This document shows positions 16,819 through 26,496 of a stretch of DNA of 64,000 nucleotides, piece after piece. Location: assembly GCF_013344685.1 (NCBI RefSeq), contig NZ_CP050137.1, positions 1,864,001 through 1,928,000 on the forward strand, in the 5' to 3' direction. Origin of the DNA: Sphingomonas sp. CL5.1 (lineage in GTDB: Bacteria; Pseudomonadota; Alphaproteobacteria; Sphingomonadales; Sphingomonadaceae). Under the pieces are notes generated by a model, which saw nothing but the letters and a program-made list of their open reading frames with translations, did not search any database and was not told where the DNA came from. Every line of letters begins with the position of its first letter. The stretch's first letter is position 1. The position numbers were made by a program, and so were the translations under genes.

Positions 16819-17526
16819 ATGCTGAGGTTGATAGATAATGAGCGCGCCGACCCGGCTGCTCCACGCAGCCAGACCAGCGCCGCTTATTCGGAGATCAAGT
16901 CCGGCATCCTGACCGGCCGGATCGGGGGCGGGGAGAAGCTCAAGATCAACGATCTTGCGGCCCAGCTCTCGGTCAGCCCCGGCGCGGTGCGCGAGGCATT
17001 GTCGCGGCTGGTGCCGGAAGGCTTCGTCATTTCGCGCGACCAGCGCGGCTTCACCGTCGCGCCGCTCTCGATCGCGGACCTGCTCGACCTGACCCGGCTG
17101 CGTTGCGACATCGAGGAGATCGCGCTGCGCCGATCGGTGGCGGAAGGCGATGCGGCATGGGAGGCGTCCGTCCTCGCCACCGCGCATCGCCTGCGCCGCA
17201 CGCCGCGCGTGATCGACGATGCGCCCAACCTCGACTGGCTCGCCCAGCATGAATCATTCCACCGCGCATTGGTGAACGGCGCGTCCAGTCCGCGGCTGTT
17301 GATGCTGAATTCACAGCTTTACCAGCAACTTGAGCGGTATCGCGTGCTGGCGTGGAAAGCAGATCGCGCGCGCGATGTCGATGCCGAGCATCAGGGACTG
17401 GTGGATGCGGCGCTCGATCGCGATGCCGACGCGCTGGTGCGCCAGGCGCGGGCGCATTTCGAGAAGACGGCGGTATTGATCGTCGATGCCGCGAAAAACG
17501 ACGACGCGAATCTGGCTGCCTGCTGA
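16819..17526 (+). CDS. GntR-family regulator with FCD ligand domain
   Basis: A 235-residue FadR-subfamily regulator. It has a winged HTH at about residues 22-85 (LKINDLAAQLSVSPGAVREALSRL) and a helical FCD effector domain (about 90-220) with metal- or acid-binding His and Asp positions such as HESFHRAL. FCD regulators usually repress catabolic genes until an organic acid binds. Its divergent placement to the FAH/FAD-monooxygenase/MFS/Rieske operon, and directly before a TonB receptor, makes both likely targets. Confidence 0.9.
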   Translation: MLRLIDNERADPAAPRSQTSAAYSEIKSGILTGRIGGGEKLKINDLAAQLSVSPGAVREALSRLVPEGFVISRDQRGFTVAPLSIADLLDLTRLRCDIEEIALRRSVAEGDAAWEASVLATAHRLRRTPRVIDDAPNLDWLAQHESFHRALVNGASSPRLLMLNSQLYQQLERYRVLAWKADRARDVDAEHQGLVDAALDRDADALVRQARAHFEKTAVLIVDAAKNDDANLAAC

Positions 17527-17701
17527 ACGTCCGCGACCGCGCCGCCGTTGCTTTCAAGTGTGCGCCAGCCGCGCCGTGCGATGGAGGCGGAGCAGGGAAA
17601 TTCCGCCTGTATAAAAATTTTATTGTAAAAAAAGTTTTTTTAGAGCTATTGGCCCCGACATAACAAAGTGGACGAGATTCGTCCGAGTTGGGGAGGTTCC
17701 G

Positions 17702-20077
17702 ATGCGTCATATCCTGCTGTGCTCCGCTTCTGCCCTGATGTTCCTCGGCGGACAGGCCGCCGCCCAATCGGCCGACGGCGCCGCGTCCGCCAGCACGGCC
17801 GGCGCCCCGGACGCACAGGCGGCGGGCCAGCTCGGCGACATCATCGTCACCGCCCAGCGGCGCGAGGAAAGCATGCAGCGCGCGGCGGTCGCGGTGAACG
17901 TGGCCAGGGGATCGGACCTCATCAACGCCGGCATCACCGAGCCGTATCGCCTGTCGGAGCTCGCCCCCGGCCTCACCATCCAGCCGACCAGCGCCGGCAA
18001 CCTGATCTTCATGCGCGGCGTCGGCAACGTCACCACCACGCCCAACAGCGACCCGGCGATCGCGTTCAACTATGACGGCGTCTATATCGCGCGCCCGACC
18101 GCGACCAACGGCCTGTTCTTCGATCTCGACCGCGTCGAGGTGCTGAAGGGGCCGCAGGGCACGCTCTATGGCCGCAACGCGACCGGCGGCGCGATCAACG
18201 TGATTCCGGCGCAGCCGAGGGCGGGCGAACTGTCCGGCTATTTCACCGGCAGCTACGGCAATTACAACACGCGCACGCTGGAGGGCGCGGTGAACCTGCC
18301 GATGGGCGACACCGGCGCGCTGCGCGTTTCGGGCGCGATCGCCAGGCATGACGGCTATCTGCGCGACGGCACCTATGACAACGACACCGCGTCGCTGCGC
18401 GTGCAGGTGAAATCCGAGCTGACGCCTGACCTCACGGTGCGCGTGGCGGCCGATTTCGAGCATGTCGGCGGCACCTCCTTCGCCCCGACGCTGATGGGCA
18501 GCTACAAGTCGACCACCTCGGGCAACACCTTCATCCCGTCGGGCCTGTCGCTCGACGCGGGCAGCTTCACGCCGGAGGCGACCGCCTATCGCACCAGCCT
18601 GATCGCCGGCACCGCCGCGCGGCACTATAACGCCACCGTCCCCTATCCGAACCATGATGACCGCTTCTACGGCGCCAACGCCCAGATCGACTGGAGGACC
18701 GGCGCCGGCACGCTGACGATCATCCCGGCGTGGCGTTATGGGGCGCTCGATTCCAGTTCGGACGGCGGCGGCATCTTCTATTACCGCACGCGCGAGAAGG
18801 ACGAGCAGTTCAGCCTGGAGGCGCGCTTCACGGGCAATCGTCTCGGGATCTTCGATTATGTGCTGGGCGCTTATTATTTCCACGAGGACATCGCCTCGCG
18901 GATCACGGTGAACGTGCAGTCGGCGGCGTCCTTCCCGGGGCCGAACGATTACAAGACCGAATCCTTCGCGCCGTTCGCGCGGCTGACCGCCAACCTGACC
19001 GATCGCCTGCGCGTGGTCGGCGGCCTGCGCTATACCAGGGACAACAAGAGCTTCGTCGGCACCACCACCAGCTTTCAGATTATCTGCGTCGCGGCGGGCT
19101 GCCCGACGGTGCCGTTGCTGCCGACGGTCGATTACTACACCGATTATCCTTTCCCGTATCCCACCACGGCCGGAACCATCCCTTACGCCCCCGGCGCGTT
19201 GCTGGCGCGCGGCGCGACGCGGAACGACAACAGCCGCCTGACCAACGACCGCGTCACCTATCACGGCGGGATCGAGTTCGACGCTGGCCCTCGCTCGCTG
19301 CTCTATGCCACGGTGGAAAGCGGCTATCGCGCCGGTGGCTTTAACCCGGCGACCGGGTTCGAGACCTACAAGCCGGAGTTCATCACCGCCTATACGATCG
19401 GGTCGAAGAACCGTTTCCTGGGCGATCGCCTCCAGCTCAATATCGAGGGATATTGGTGGGAATATAGCAACCAGCAAATCTCGCACGTCGGCGTCGACCT
19501 GTCGGGCCGCGCCGCCAACTTCACCCAGAATGTCGGCAAGTCGCGCATCAAGGGCGTCGAGGTCGAGGCGCACGCGCTCGTGACGCGGAACACGCTGGTC
19601 AGCGCCGATGTGCAATATCTCGACGCGCATTATCTCTCCTTCTCCTATCCGCAGCTCGCCACCGGGACGACGCCGCTCAACGGCTGCTCCAACACCACCA
19701 GCGGCACGCTGGTGACGACCGATTGCTCGGGCCGCCCGGCGCTCAACTCGCCGAAATGGACGATCAACCTGGCCGGGCAGCAGACCATCCCGCTGGGCGA
19801 CTACAAGCTGGTCGCGGGCGTCGACACGCAGCACCAGTCGAGCCGTTACGTCGGCTTCGAATATCTGCCGCAGGAGCTGGTCGGCCCGACCTGGACGACG
19901 AACGCGCAACTCACCTTCTCGCCGCTGAACGATCGCTGGTCGATCTCCGGCTTCGTCCGCAACATCGAGGACAACCGCATCTACCTGAGCACCACGATCG
20001 TCCCGACCACCACCATCCTGGCGGTCGGCACCTCCGCGCCGCGCACTTATGGCGTGCGCGCCTCGGTGAAGTTCTGA
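17702..20077 (+). CDS. TonB-dependent outer-membrane receptor
   Basis: A 791-residue receptor. A signal peptide ends near GGQAAAQS, followed by a TonB-box-like DIIVTAQRREES, a plug with VLKGPQGTLYGRNA, and a barrel ending YGVRASVKF. It is closely related along its length to the receptor at 23899-26268. Shared blocks include the plug segment around NLIFxRGVGN and the barrel word HHDGYLRDGT-like. That implies a duplicated receptor with related ligands. It leads a plus-strand unit with the amidohydrolase (4-bp gap) and the MBL hydrolase. The AT-rich region 17600-17660 is its probable promoter. Confidence 0.93.
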   Translation: MRHILLCSASALMFLGGQAAAQSADGAASASTAGAPDAQAAGQLGDIIVTAQRREESMQRAAVAVNVARGSDLINAGITEPYRLSELAPGLTIQPTSAGNLIFMRGVGNVTTTPNSDPAIAFNYDGVYIARPTATNGLFFDLDRVEVLKGPQGTLYGRNATGGAINVIPAQPRAGELSGYFTGSYGNYNTRTLEGAVNLPMGDTGALRVSGAIARHDGYLRDGTYDNDTASLRVQVKSELTPDLTVRVAADFEHVGGTSFAPTLMGSYKSTTSGNTFIPSGLSLDAGSFTPEATAYRTSLIAGTAARHYNATVPYPNHDDRFYGANAQIDWRTGAGTLTIIPAWRYGALDSSSDGGGIFYYRTREKDEQFSLEARFTGNRLGIFDYVLGAYYFHEDIASRITVNVQSAASFPGPNDYKTESFAPFARLTANLTDRLRVVGGLRYTRDNKSFVGTTTSFQIICVAAGCPTVPLLPTVDYYTDYPFPYPTTAGTIPYAPGALLARGATRNDNSRLTNDRVTYHGGIEFDAGPRSLLYATVESGYRAGGFNPATGFETYKPEFITAYTIGSKNRFLGDRLQLNIEGYWWEYSNQQISHVGVDLSGRAANFTQNVGKSRIKGVEVEAHALVTRNTLVSADVQYLDAHYLSFSYPQLATGTTPLNGCSNTTSGTLVTTDCSGRPALNSPKWTINLAGQQTIPLGDYKLVAGVDTQHQSSRYVGFEYLPQELVGPTWTTNAQLTFSPLNDRWSISGFVRNIEDNRIYLSTTIVPTTTILAVGTSAPRTYGVRASVKF

Positions 20078-20081
20078 CGTG

Positions 20082-21392
20082 ATGCGGGTGACGGTGGCCC
20101 TGGGGGCGTTGGCGGCGGTCGCCGTCGCGGGCGCCGCCCCGGCGCGCGAGGCGCGGCCGGGCGGCAACGTGGTGCTCACCAACGTGCGGGTCATTACCGG
20201 TACGGGCAGGGTGATCGGGCACGGCGCGATCGTCGTCGCGGACGGCAGGATCGTGTCGGTCGCGGAAGGCGCGGCCCCGCGCGGCGCGCGCGGGACGCGG
20301 ATCGACGCGAGCGGGATGACCGCGATCGCCGGCTATATCGACACCCACCGCCACCTGATCCCGCTGGGGAAGCCGGGGACGGGGCCGACGGCGGCGCAAT
20401 ATCTGGCGGGCGCCGCCGCGCGCGACATGCAGGCGCTGCTCGAATCCGGCGTCACCACCGTCCAGTCGGGCGGGGACGATGCGAAGGGCATCATCGCGCT
20501 GCGCGACATGGTGGCGGCGGGCAAGATCAACGGTCCGCGCATCATCGCCGGGGCCTGGGCCTTCCCGCCGGTGATGGCGCCGCGCACGATGACCGAGGCG
20601 CAGGTGCGCGCCGCGATCGACGCGATCCATGACGAGGGCGCGGATTCGGTCGCCGAAATCCCCTATCCGACGATCGCGTCGATGACGGTGGACACGCAAT
20701 GGCCGTTCAACCCGACCGGGCAGGAAACCCGCAATCTCGCCGCCGCGCTGGCTGAGGGGAAGAAGCTGGGCATGGAGGTGCAGGTCCATGCCGTCAGCCC
20801 GCCGGCGCAGGTGGCGGCGGCGCGGCTGGGCGCGCGGCGGCTGGTCCATTCCTCGCACTACGCCTTCATGACCGACGCCGAGGCGAAGGAGATCGCTGCG
20901 ACCGGCGCGATGGTCGCCTCCTCGGTCGCCAACGCCTCGCCGCTGTTCGGCGTGTTCAACCATGACGACAAGCCGACCACGCGTGACGGCGCGCCGTGGC
21001 CCACGGGCAACCCGGCGTCGGAGGATCGCGGGCAGGCGGCGGGCAAGTTCCCGCTCAACCTGCGCACGCTTTACGACAATGGCGTCAAGATCGCTTATTC
21101 CTCGGACACCAGCTTCGATCCGATCGCCACATTGGCGCACGAGCTGAACACGCTGAGCCTCGTCTTCTCGCCGGTCGACCTCGTGCGGATCCTCGGGCCG
21201 AACTCGGCGGCATTCGTCGATCACGCCGCCGATCGCGGCACGCTGGAGCCGGGCAAGCTCGGCGACATCCTGCTGCTCACCGGCAACCCGCTGGACGGCT
21301 ATTGGAATTTCCTGAAGCCGGTGGTGGTCATCAAGGGCGGCAAGGTCGTGGTCGACAAGCGCGGCAAGCTGCGCACCATCAGGACGCTATAG
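20082..21392 (+). CDS. secreted metal-dependent amidohydrolase
   Basis: A 436-residue amidohydrolase with an N-terminal signal peptide (MRVTVALGALAAVAVAGAAPA). Metal-site residues are the HRH of DTHRHLIP, the His residues in VQVHAVSP and LVHSSHYA, and the Asp in YSSDTSF. The Lys ligand position is less clear. The start is ATG 20082, or the GTG one codon before, immediately after the receptor stop. Its likely site is the periplasm, where it would act on a compound taken up by the receptor. The next gene, an MBL-fold hydrolase, follows 11 bp later. Confidence 0.87.
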   Translation: MRVTVALGALAAVAVAGAAPAREARPGGNVVLTNVRVITGTGRVIGHGAIVVADGRIVSVAEGAAPRGARGTRIDASGMTAIAGYIDTHRHLIPLGKPGTGPTAAQYLAGAAARDMQALLESGVTTVQSGGDDAKGIIALRDMVAAGKINGPRIIAGAWAFPPVMAPRTMTEAQVRAAIDAIHDEGADSVAEIPYPTIASMTVDTQWPFNPTGQETRNLAAALAEGKKLGMEVQVHAVSPPAQVAAARLGARRLVHSSHYAFMTDAEAKEIAATGAMVASSVANASPLFGVFNHDDKPTTRDGAPWPTGNPASEDRGQAAGKFPLNLRTLYDNGVKIAYSSDTSFDPIATLAHELNTLSLVFSPVDLVRILGPNSAAFVDHAADRGTLEPGKLGDILLLTGNPLDGYWNFLKPVVVIKGGKVVVDKRGKLRTIRTL

Positions 21393-21403
21393 GGAGAAGG
21401 CTT

Positions 21404-22348
21404 ATGACCGGGATGCGTGGCAGGTTGCTGGCCGGGATCGTGCTCGCGGCGCTGGCTGTTCCGGCGGCGGCCGGCACGCCGCTCGCGCTGGCGACATGGA
21501 CGACGCTCGGCACCAATTCCGGGCCGATCCCGCGCAAGGACCGGTCGGAGCCAGCCAATCTGCTGCGCTACGGCGATCAGGCCATATTGGTCGATGCGGG
21601 CGACGGCGCCTCGGTGCAGCTCGCCAAGGCGGGCGTGCCGCTCGCCGGGCTGCATGCCCTGGTCATCAGCCACCTGCATTTCGACCATACCGGCGGCCTG
21701 TTCGCCGTGATCGCCGAGCGATACCAGATGATCGCGCCCGGCAAGCTCGTCATCTACGGCCCGCCCGGCACGAAGGAGATGGTGCGGGGGTTGATCGCGG
21801 CGATGCATCCGTCGCCGTCCTCCGGCCCCGGTGCGCGCGTGCCGCCGGATCAGACGGTGGAGGTGAACGAGGTCGGCGACGGGGCGCAATTCACCATCGG
21901 CGCGGTCCGAATCACCGCCGCCGCCAACTCCCACTACGCGGCGACCCCGGCGGCGGCTGGCGACCTGTCGCTATCCTATCGTTTCGACACGCCGGGCCGC
22001 TCGATCACCTATACCGGCGATACCGGGCCGAGCGAGAAGGTCGAGAAACTGGCGCGCGACACCGATCTGTTGGTGAGCGAGATCATCGATCCGCAGGATG
22101 CGATCACCCAGCTGCGCCGCACCCGGCCCGACGTCACCGAAACGCAGCTCGCCGTGGTGATGCGTCATTACGAGCAGGAGCACCTGCCGCCGCAGCAGGC
22201 CGGGCAGCTCGCCCGGCGCGCCGCGGCGAAGGCGCTGGTGCTCACGCACGACGCGGTCGATCCGCAGCGCACGCCGGAGCTATTGCCGGGGATCGCGGCG
22301 GAATATCACGGCCCGGTCCGCTTCGCGCGTGATCTGGACACGTTCTGA
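21404..22348 (+). CDS. secreted metallo-beta-lactamase-fold hydrolase
   Basis: A 314-residue MBL-fold enzyme with a signal peptide (MTGMRGRLLAGIVLAALAVPAAAG). It has the zinc motif HLHFDHTGG at about residues 88-96, a later Asp in TYTGDTGPSE and a His in LVLTHDAVD. This is the arylsulfatase/ribonuclease-Z-like or lactonase-like branch rather than an antibiotic lactamase. The ATG at 21404 has GGGAGAAGG before it. It is third in the receptor / amidohydrolase / MBL unit. The substrate is unknown. Confidence 0.87.
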   Translation: MTGMRGRLLAGIVLAALAVPAAAGTPLALATWTTLGTNSGPIPRKDRSEPANLLRYGDQAILVDAGDGASVQLAKAGVPLAGLHALVISHLHFDHTGGLFAVIAERYQMIAPGKLVIYGPPGTKEMVRGLIAAMHPSPSSGPGARVPPDQTVEVNEVGDGAQFTIGAVRITAAANSHYAATPAAAGDLSLSYRFDTPGRSITYTGDTGPSEKVEKLARDTDLLVSEIIDPQDAITQLRRTRPDVTETQLAVVMRHYEQEHLPPQQAGQLARRAAAKALVLTHDAVDPQRTPELLPGIAAEYHGPVRFARDLDTF

Positions 22349-22387
22349 CGCCGGAACGGATATCGTCCCGCTCCGGCGAACGGGCAT

Positions 22388-22492
22388 CGACCAGCAATAA
22401 TCATCGCCGAACAGTCGGCTGGCCGTCCGCTTCATGTGCGGCACCTCGCCGGGATGCGTGCCAATGCCGCCAGGCAGGCCAAGCACCGCCAT
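22388..22492 (-). pseudogene. remnant of a BKACE (DUF849) gene
   Basis: About 35 codons on the minus strand read GLPGGIGTHPGEVPHMKRTA then SRLFGDDYCWS. They align with GLLGGIGTHPDEVMHMKRTA and DRLFGDDYRWS in the intact BKACE at 5479-6408. The similarity stops on both sides: upstream it runs into the MFS stop region, downstream into unrelated residues. The DNA has diverged with silent and non-silent changes. This is a short decayed fragment of a second BKACE copy, left at the 3' end of the LysR/TonB/MFS unit. Confidence 0.85.
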
Positions 22493-22517
22493 GCGTTTGC
22501 TCCGTGTGAAGCAACGC

Positions 22518-23846
22518 CTAACGGCGCGCCGTATCGGACGATTGACGATGAAGGGTGCCGATGAGCGCGGCCGCGACCAGCGGCCCGACAGCGAAGATCA
22601 GCGAGACGCCCGCGCGGGTCATGCCATGCGCGAACATCATTCCGGCGGTCGCGGGACCCGCGGCACTGGCGATCCGCGCCGCGCCCATCACCAGCCCCAT
22701 CCCTGACGCGCGCAGGGCGGCGGGAAAGCTGTCGGCCATGATCGCGTAGAGCATCCCGGTGGTACCGGCGAGGCAGAGGCTGAGCGCGCCGGCCGCAATG
22801 ACGAACAGCGCGATGACCGGCGGCACCAACCCGACCGCAACCAACGTGATCGCGGCCCCCGCCATCGCCGTCGCGGCGACCCGAATCGGCGAGAAGCGCG
22901 AGGCGAGGGACGCGAACCCCACGCCCCCGACAAAGCCGATTGCGCCCGACAGCGCCGATACCATGCTGCCTTGCGCGGGGGAGAAGCCGGCGTCGACCAC
23001 CATCTGGGGAAGCCAGTTGATGATGTAATATGAAGTGGTCGCGATCAGGATCGCTGTCGCCATCAGCCGCAGGACGACGCCCAGCAGGCCCGGCGCCAGC
23101 AGCGCGCCATAGCTGCCGTGCCGATGGTCCACCTTTTGCGGGAGGTCGACGATGCCCGGCTGATTCAGGCGGGCCAGCACCCGATTGACCCGTTGCAGCG
23201 CGTCCGCCGGGCGCCGGGCGATGATGAAGGAGGGGGATTCGGGGAGCGCGGATGCCACGAGCAGGAATAGCACAACTCCGCAGATCGATCCGGTCAGGAA
23301 CACCCAATGCCACGTCGCGGCCTTGAGGATCGCCGAGGAAGCCAGTCCGCCAAGCACGCCGCCGAGGGGAAAGCCCAATGTTGCCACCGCCGCTACCGCC
23401 AGCGAGCGGCGGCGCGCATTGGTGAACTCCGCCGAGATCAGCGTGGTCATCGCGACCATCACGCCGATGCCGATGCCGGTCAGCCCGCGCGCGGCGGCAA
23501 GCATCGGGACCGACCCCGCCGCGGCGGACAAGGCCGTGCCGATCGTCAGCAGCACGATCGCGCCCAGCACGACGGCGCGCCTGCCGAGCCTGTCGGCCAC
23601 CGGCGAAAGCACGATCGCGCCGGCCGCCATGCCGACGAGGCTGCTCGACAGCAGCAGCCCGATCACATCCTTGCCGATCCCCCAGTCGCGACCGAGCACG
23701 GGGGCGACGAACGCCATCGACAGCGCGTCGTAGCCGTCCAGCGCGGCGAGCAGGACGGCCAGGACCAGCACCAATATCTGCCGCGCACGCATCGGCGCGG
23801 CGTCGAGCGGATTGTCGGTTCGGGAATCGATCAGCGGTGCGCTCAT
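22518..23846 (-). CDS. MFS transporter, aromatic acid:H+ symporter (AAHS) type
   Basis: A 442-residue 12-TM permease. It has LAALDGYDALSMAFVAP in TM1 and VADRLGRRAVV in loop 2-3, the AAHS pattern. It is paralogous to the permease at 12906-14219; both carry the ANARRR/TNARRR-type TM4-5 loop and an LPESP segment. The ATG at 23846 is preceded by CCGGAGTTGCGGG. It lies 52 bp after the TonB receptor on the same strand, so an outer-membrane and an inner-membrane importer are paired, probably for the substrate of the FAD monooxygenase at 29006. Confidence 0.9.
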   Translation of the reverse strand: MSAPLIDSRTDNPLDAAPMRARQILVLVLAVLLAALDGYDALSMAFVAPVLGRDWGIGKDVIGLLLSSSLVGMAAGAIVLSPVADRLGRRAVVLGAIVLLTIGTALSAAAGSVPMLAAARGLTGIGIGVMVAMTTLISAEFTNARRRSLAVAAVATLGFPLGGVLGGLASSAILKAATWHWVFLTGSICGVVLFLLVASALPESPSFIIARRPADALQRVNRVLARLNQPGIVDLPQKVDHRHGSYGALLAPGLLGVVLRLMATAILIATTSYYIINWLPQMVVDAGFSPAQGSMVSALSGAIGFVGGVGFASLASRFSPIRVAATAMAGAAITLVAVGLVPPVIALFVIAAGALSLCLAGTTGMLYAIMADSFPAALRASGMGLVMGAARIASAAGPATAGMMFAHGMTRAGVSLIFAVGPLVAAALIGTLHRQSSDTARR

Positions 23847-23898
23847 CCCGCAACTCCGGATTGTGGCACGCCGACCATCATCGCGCGCGCTTGCCTGT

Positions 23899-26268
23899 TC
23901 AGAACTTCGTCGACAATCGCACGCCATAGGTGCGTGGCGGGGCGATGATCGACACGATCAGGTTGGAGGCGGGGACGGTGGTGCCATAGACCTGCGGACG
24001 GTTGTTCTCGATATTGCGGACAAAGGCGCCGATCACATATTTGCCGTCCTTCATGCCGAACGAGATCGACGCGTTCGACACCCAGCTATGATCGACATAT
24101 TCCTGCGGGATATAATCGAACCCGGTGTAGCGGCCGGAGCGGTATTGCGTGTCCGCGTCCAGCACCAGCTGGTTGCCGCCGAGGGGAATGGTTTGCCGCA
24201 CGCCGAGATTGACCGTCCATTTCGGTGAGTTGAGCGCCGGGCGGCCCGAGCAATTGACCTGATACAGCGCGCCGGAGGGCGTGACGGGGCAGCCGGTGAA
24301 CACCGGCGCCGGCGAAAGATAGGTGAAGCGGTCGTAGCCGGCGTCCAGATATTGCACGTTCGCGTTCAGCATCGTGGTCGGCGTCACCAGCGCGCGGCCC
24401 TCGACCTCCACGCCCTTGATCGTCGATTTCCCGACGTTCGCGGTGATGATGCCCAGCCGCCCGGTCGGATCGATGCCGAAATAGGTGAGCTGCTGATCCT
24501 TGTATTTCCAGTAGAAGGCCTCGACGTTGAGCTGGAGGCGATTGTCGAGGAAACGGTTCTTCGACCCGATCGTATAAGCGGTGATATTCTCCGGGTTATA
24601 GGCGTTGAAGGCGTTGAAGCCGCCCGCGCGATAGCCGCTCTCGACGCTGGCGTAGAGCAACGACCGGGGCCCGGCGTCGATCTCCACGGCCGCGCGATAG
24701 GTCACCTTGCTCGTATTCAGCGCGCCGCCGGGAAAGGTATCCGAACGCGAGACCAGCACGCCCGGCGCGGCGACCACCGCGCTCCCGCTCACCGCGGGGA
24801 CGAACGGCTGCTGCGCCATGATGCGGGTATAGGGCAGGAGCGGCGCGGTCGGGCAAGCGGCCGGGACGGTGCAGACAACGGAAAGCGCCGTGTTCACCGC
24901 GTCGAAATAGCGCTTGTGATCCTCCGTATATCGCGCGCCGCCCGTGAACCTCAGCCAGTCGGTCGCGTGGAGCGTCAGGCGGCCGTAGAACGAGGGCGAA
25001 TGGGTGGTGAAACGGCCCTTGTTGAAGTTCGCGACGGACCCGGCCGAATTGTGCACGTCGTCGTCGATCTGCTCGCTGAAATAATATGCGCCCAGGATAT
25101 AATCGACCAGTCGCCCGCTGCTGCCGACCAGACGGGCCTCGACCGAATATTGGTTCGCGTCCTGCGTATTGCCGACCTGTTGCGCCGATTCGGTATTGAG
25201 GTTGTCCTTGCGCGCGTGGCGCCACGCCGGGATGATGCTGAACGTGCCGATCGGCGTCTTCCAGTCGATATGCGTCGCGATCCCGTACACGTCGTTGCGC
25301 TGGAACGGACGATTGGCGAGCGGGTCCAGGAAACGCCCCGCCAGCCTGCCCGCCGTGCCGTTCGCCGCGCGATAGGCCTGCGCCTCCGGGGTGAACAGGC
25401 CGTCGCCGAGCGGCAGGCCCGAAGGAGTGGCGACGAACTGGCCGGTAAGGGGATTGAGCGCATATCTGGCGACATAGTCGGAGCCGCCGCCCACGCCGCG
25501 CTGCTGTGCGTAATCGCCCTCGATCCGCACGGTGAGCGACGGCGTCAGCGCGACCTTCAGTTGCGCGCGAACGCCGGCGGAATCGTCGGTCTGGGTGCCG
25601 TCGCGGAGATAGCCGTCGTGGTGCGTGTAAAGGCCGGAAAGCCTGAACGCGGCGTTCTCGCCGAGACCGACATTGACCGCGCCCTCCGCCTGGACCTCGT
25701 TATGGCTGCCGTAGCTGGCCGAGGCATAACCGGAATTCTCGCCCAGCCGGGGCTGGACGGGCAGGATGTTGAGCGCGCCCGCCGTGGCGTTGCGCCCGTA
25801 TAACGTGCCCTGCGGCCCCTTCAGCACCTCGACCCGTTCGAGATCGTAGAAGGTGCCGAACGTCGCGCTGGACCGCCCGACATAGACGCCGTCGAAATTA
25901 TAGGCGGCGGCGGGATCGCTGCTGGCGACGAACGAGAAGTTGCCGACGCCGCGGATGAAGATCAGATTGCCCTGGCCGCCGGCCGCCACCACCAGCGAGG
26001 GCACGAGCTTGCCGAGCGTGTCGATGCCGCGAATGCCCGAATTCAGCAGGTCGTCGCCGGAAACCACCGCGACCGGCACCGCCGCCTTCTGGAGATTTTC
26101 ACCGCGCTGCTGGGCGGTGACGACGACTTCCTGCAACCCCGCCTGCGCCGGCTCGCCCTGCGCGGGCGCGGATTGATCCGCAGGCGCCCGGTCCTGCGCC
26201 CAGGCGGTCGCGGGGGCCGACAGGGTCATGGTCGAGATCAGGAACAAAGCCTTGCGTGAAGCGGACAT
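23899..26268 (-). CDS. TonB-dependent outer-membrane receptor
   Basis: A 789-residue receptor. The signal peptide ends at TAWAQ (about residue 25), followed by EVVVTAQQRGENLQK, a plug with VLKGPQGTLYGRNATAG, and a barrel ending YGVRLSTKF. It is a paralogue of the 17702-20077 receptor. A strong ribosome binding site (GGGAGGAGAGG) precedes the ATG. A LysR-type box at 26454-26466 sits about 190 bp upstream, between it and the lysR gene, which supports direct LysR control. Confidence 0.93.
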   Translation of the reverse strand: MSASRKALFLISTMTLSAPATAWAQDRAPADQSAPAQGEPAQAGLQEVVVTAQQRGENLQKAAVPVAVVSGDDLLNSGIRGIDTLGKLVPSLVVAAGGQGNLIFIRGVGNFSFVASSDPAAAYNFDGVYVGRSSATFGTFYDLERVEVLKGPQGTLYGRNATAGALNILPVQPRLGENSGYASASYGSHNEVQAEGAVNVGLGENAAFRLSGLYTHHDGYLRDGTQTDDSAGVRAQLKVALTPSLTVRIEGDYAQQRGVGGGSDYVARYALNPLTGQFVATPSGLPLGDGLFTPEAQAYRAANGTAGRLAGRFLDPLANRPFQRNDVYGIATHIDWKTPIGTFSIIPAWRHARKDNLNTESAQQVGNTQDANQYSVEARLVGSSGRLVDYILGAYYFSEQIDDDVHNSAGSVANFNKGRFTTHSPSFYGRLTLHATDWLRFTGGARYTEDHKRYFDAVNTALSVVCTVPAACPTAPLLPYTRIMAQQPFVPAVSGSAVVAAPGVLVSRSDTFPGGALNTSKVTYRAAVEIDAGPRSLLYASVESGYRAGGFNAFNAYNPENITAYTIGSKNRFLDNRLQLNVEAFYWKYKDQQLTYFGIDPTGRLGIITANVGKSTIKGVEVEGRALVTPTTMLNANVQYLDAGYDRFTYLSPAPVFTGCPVTPSGALYQVNCSGRPALNSPKWTVNLGVRQTIPLGGNQLVLDADTQYRSGRYTGFDYIPQEYVDHSWVSNASISFGMKDGKYVIGAFVRNIENNRPQVYGTTVPASNLIVSIIAPPRTYGVRLSTKF

Positions 26269-26453
26269 AACCTCTCCTCCCTTTGGCGCCGCGGCTTTCA
26301 GGCGGCTGCCTTATCGATCGCTCCGTATCGGGCGAGTTCCGTCCGGCGACGCGGACGGGTCGGTTCCAGCCGCCCCATCCCGACACCGGTCGATAGGCGA
26401 TCGACATGCGATCTGCGCCGCAAGCGGAAAAGATGGCATTTGACCGATGTTGT

Positions 26454-26466
26454 TACCCGTGAGGTA
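26454..26466. promoter_or_regulatory. LysR-type operator box before the TonB receptor
   Basis: TACCCGTGAGGTA is an interrupted palindrome TACC-N5-GGTA, matching the LysR T-N11-A rule. The extended word GTTGTTACC-N5-GGTATAG (26450-26469) recurs in inverted orientation at 27447-27467 before lysR itself. Confidence 0.7.
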
Positions 26467-26496
26467 TAGGGGCTGGCCGTCGGGCGGTTCCGTCGG

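Noticed and set aside
22349..22378. 7-bp hairpin (22349-22355 with 22372-22378) after the MBL gene as terminator
   Set aside because: Short stem with a 16-nt loop and no T-tract.
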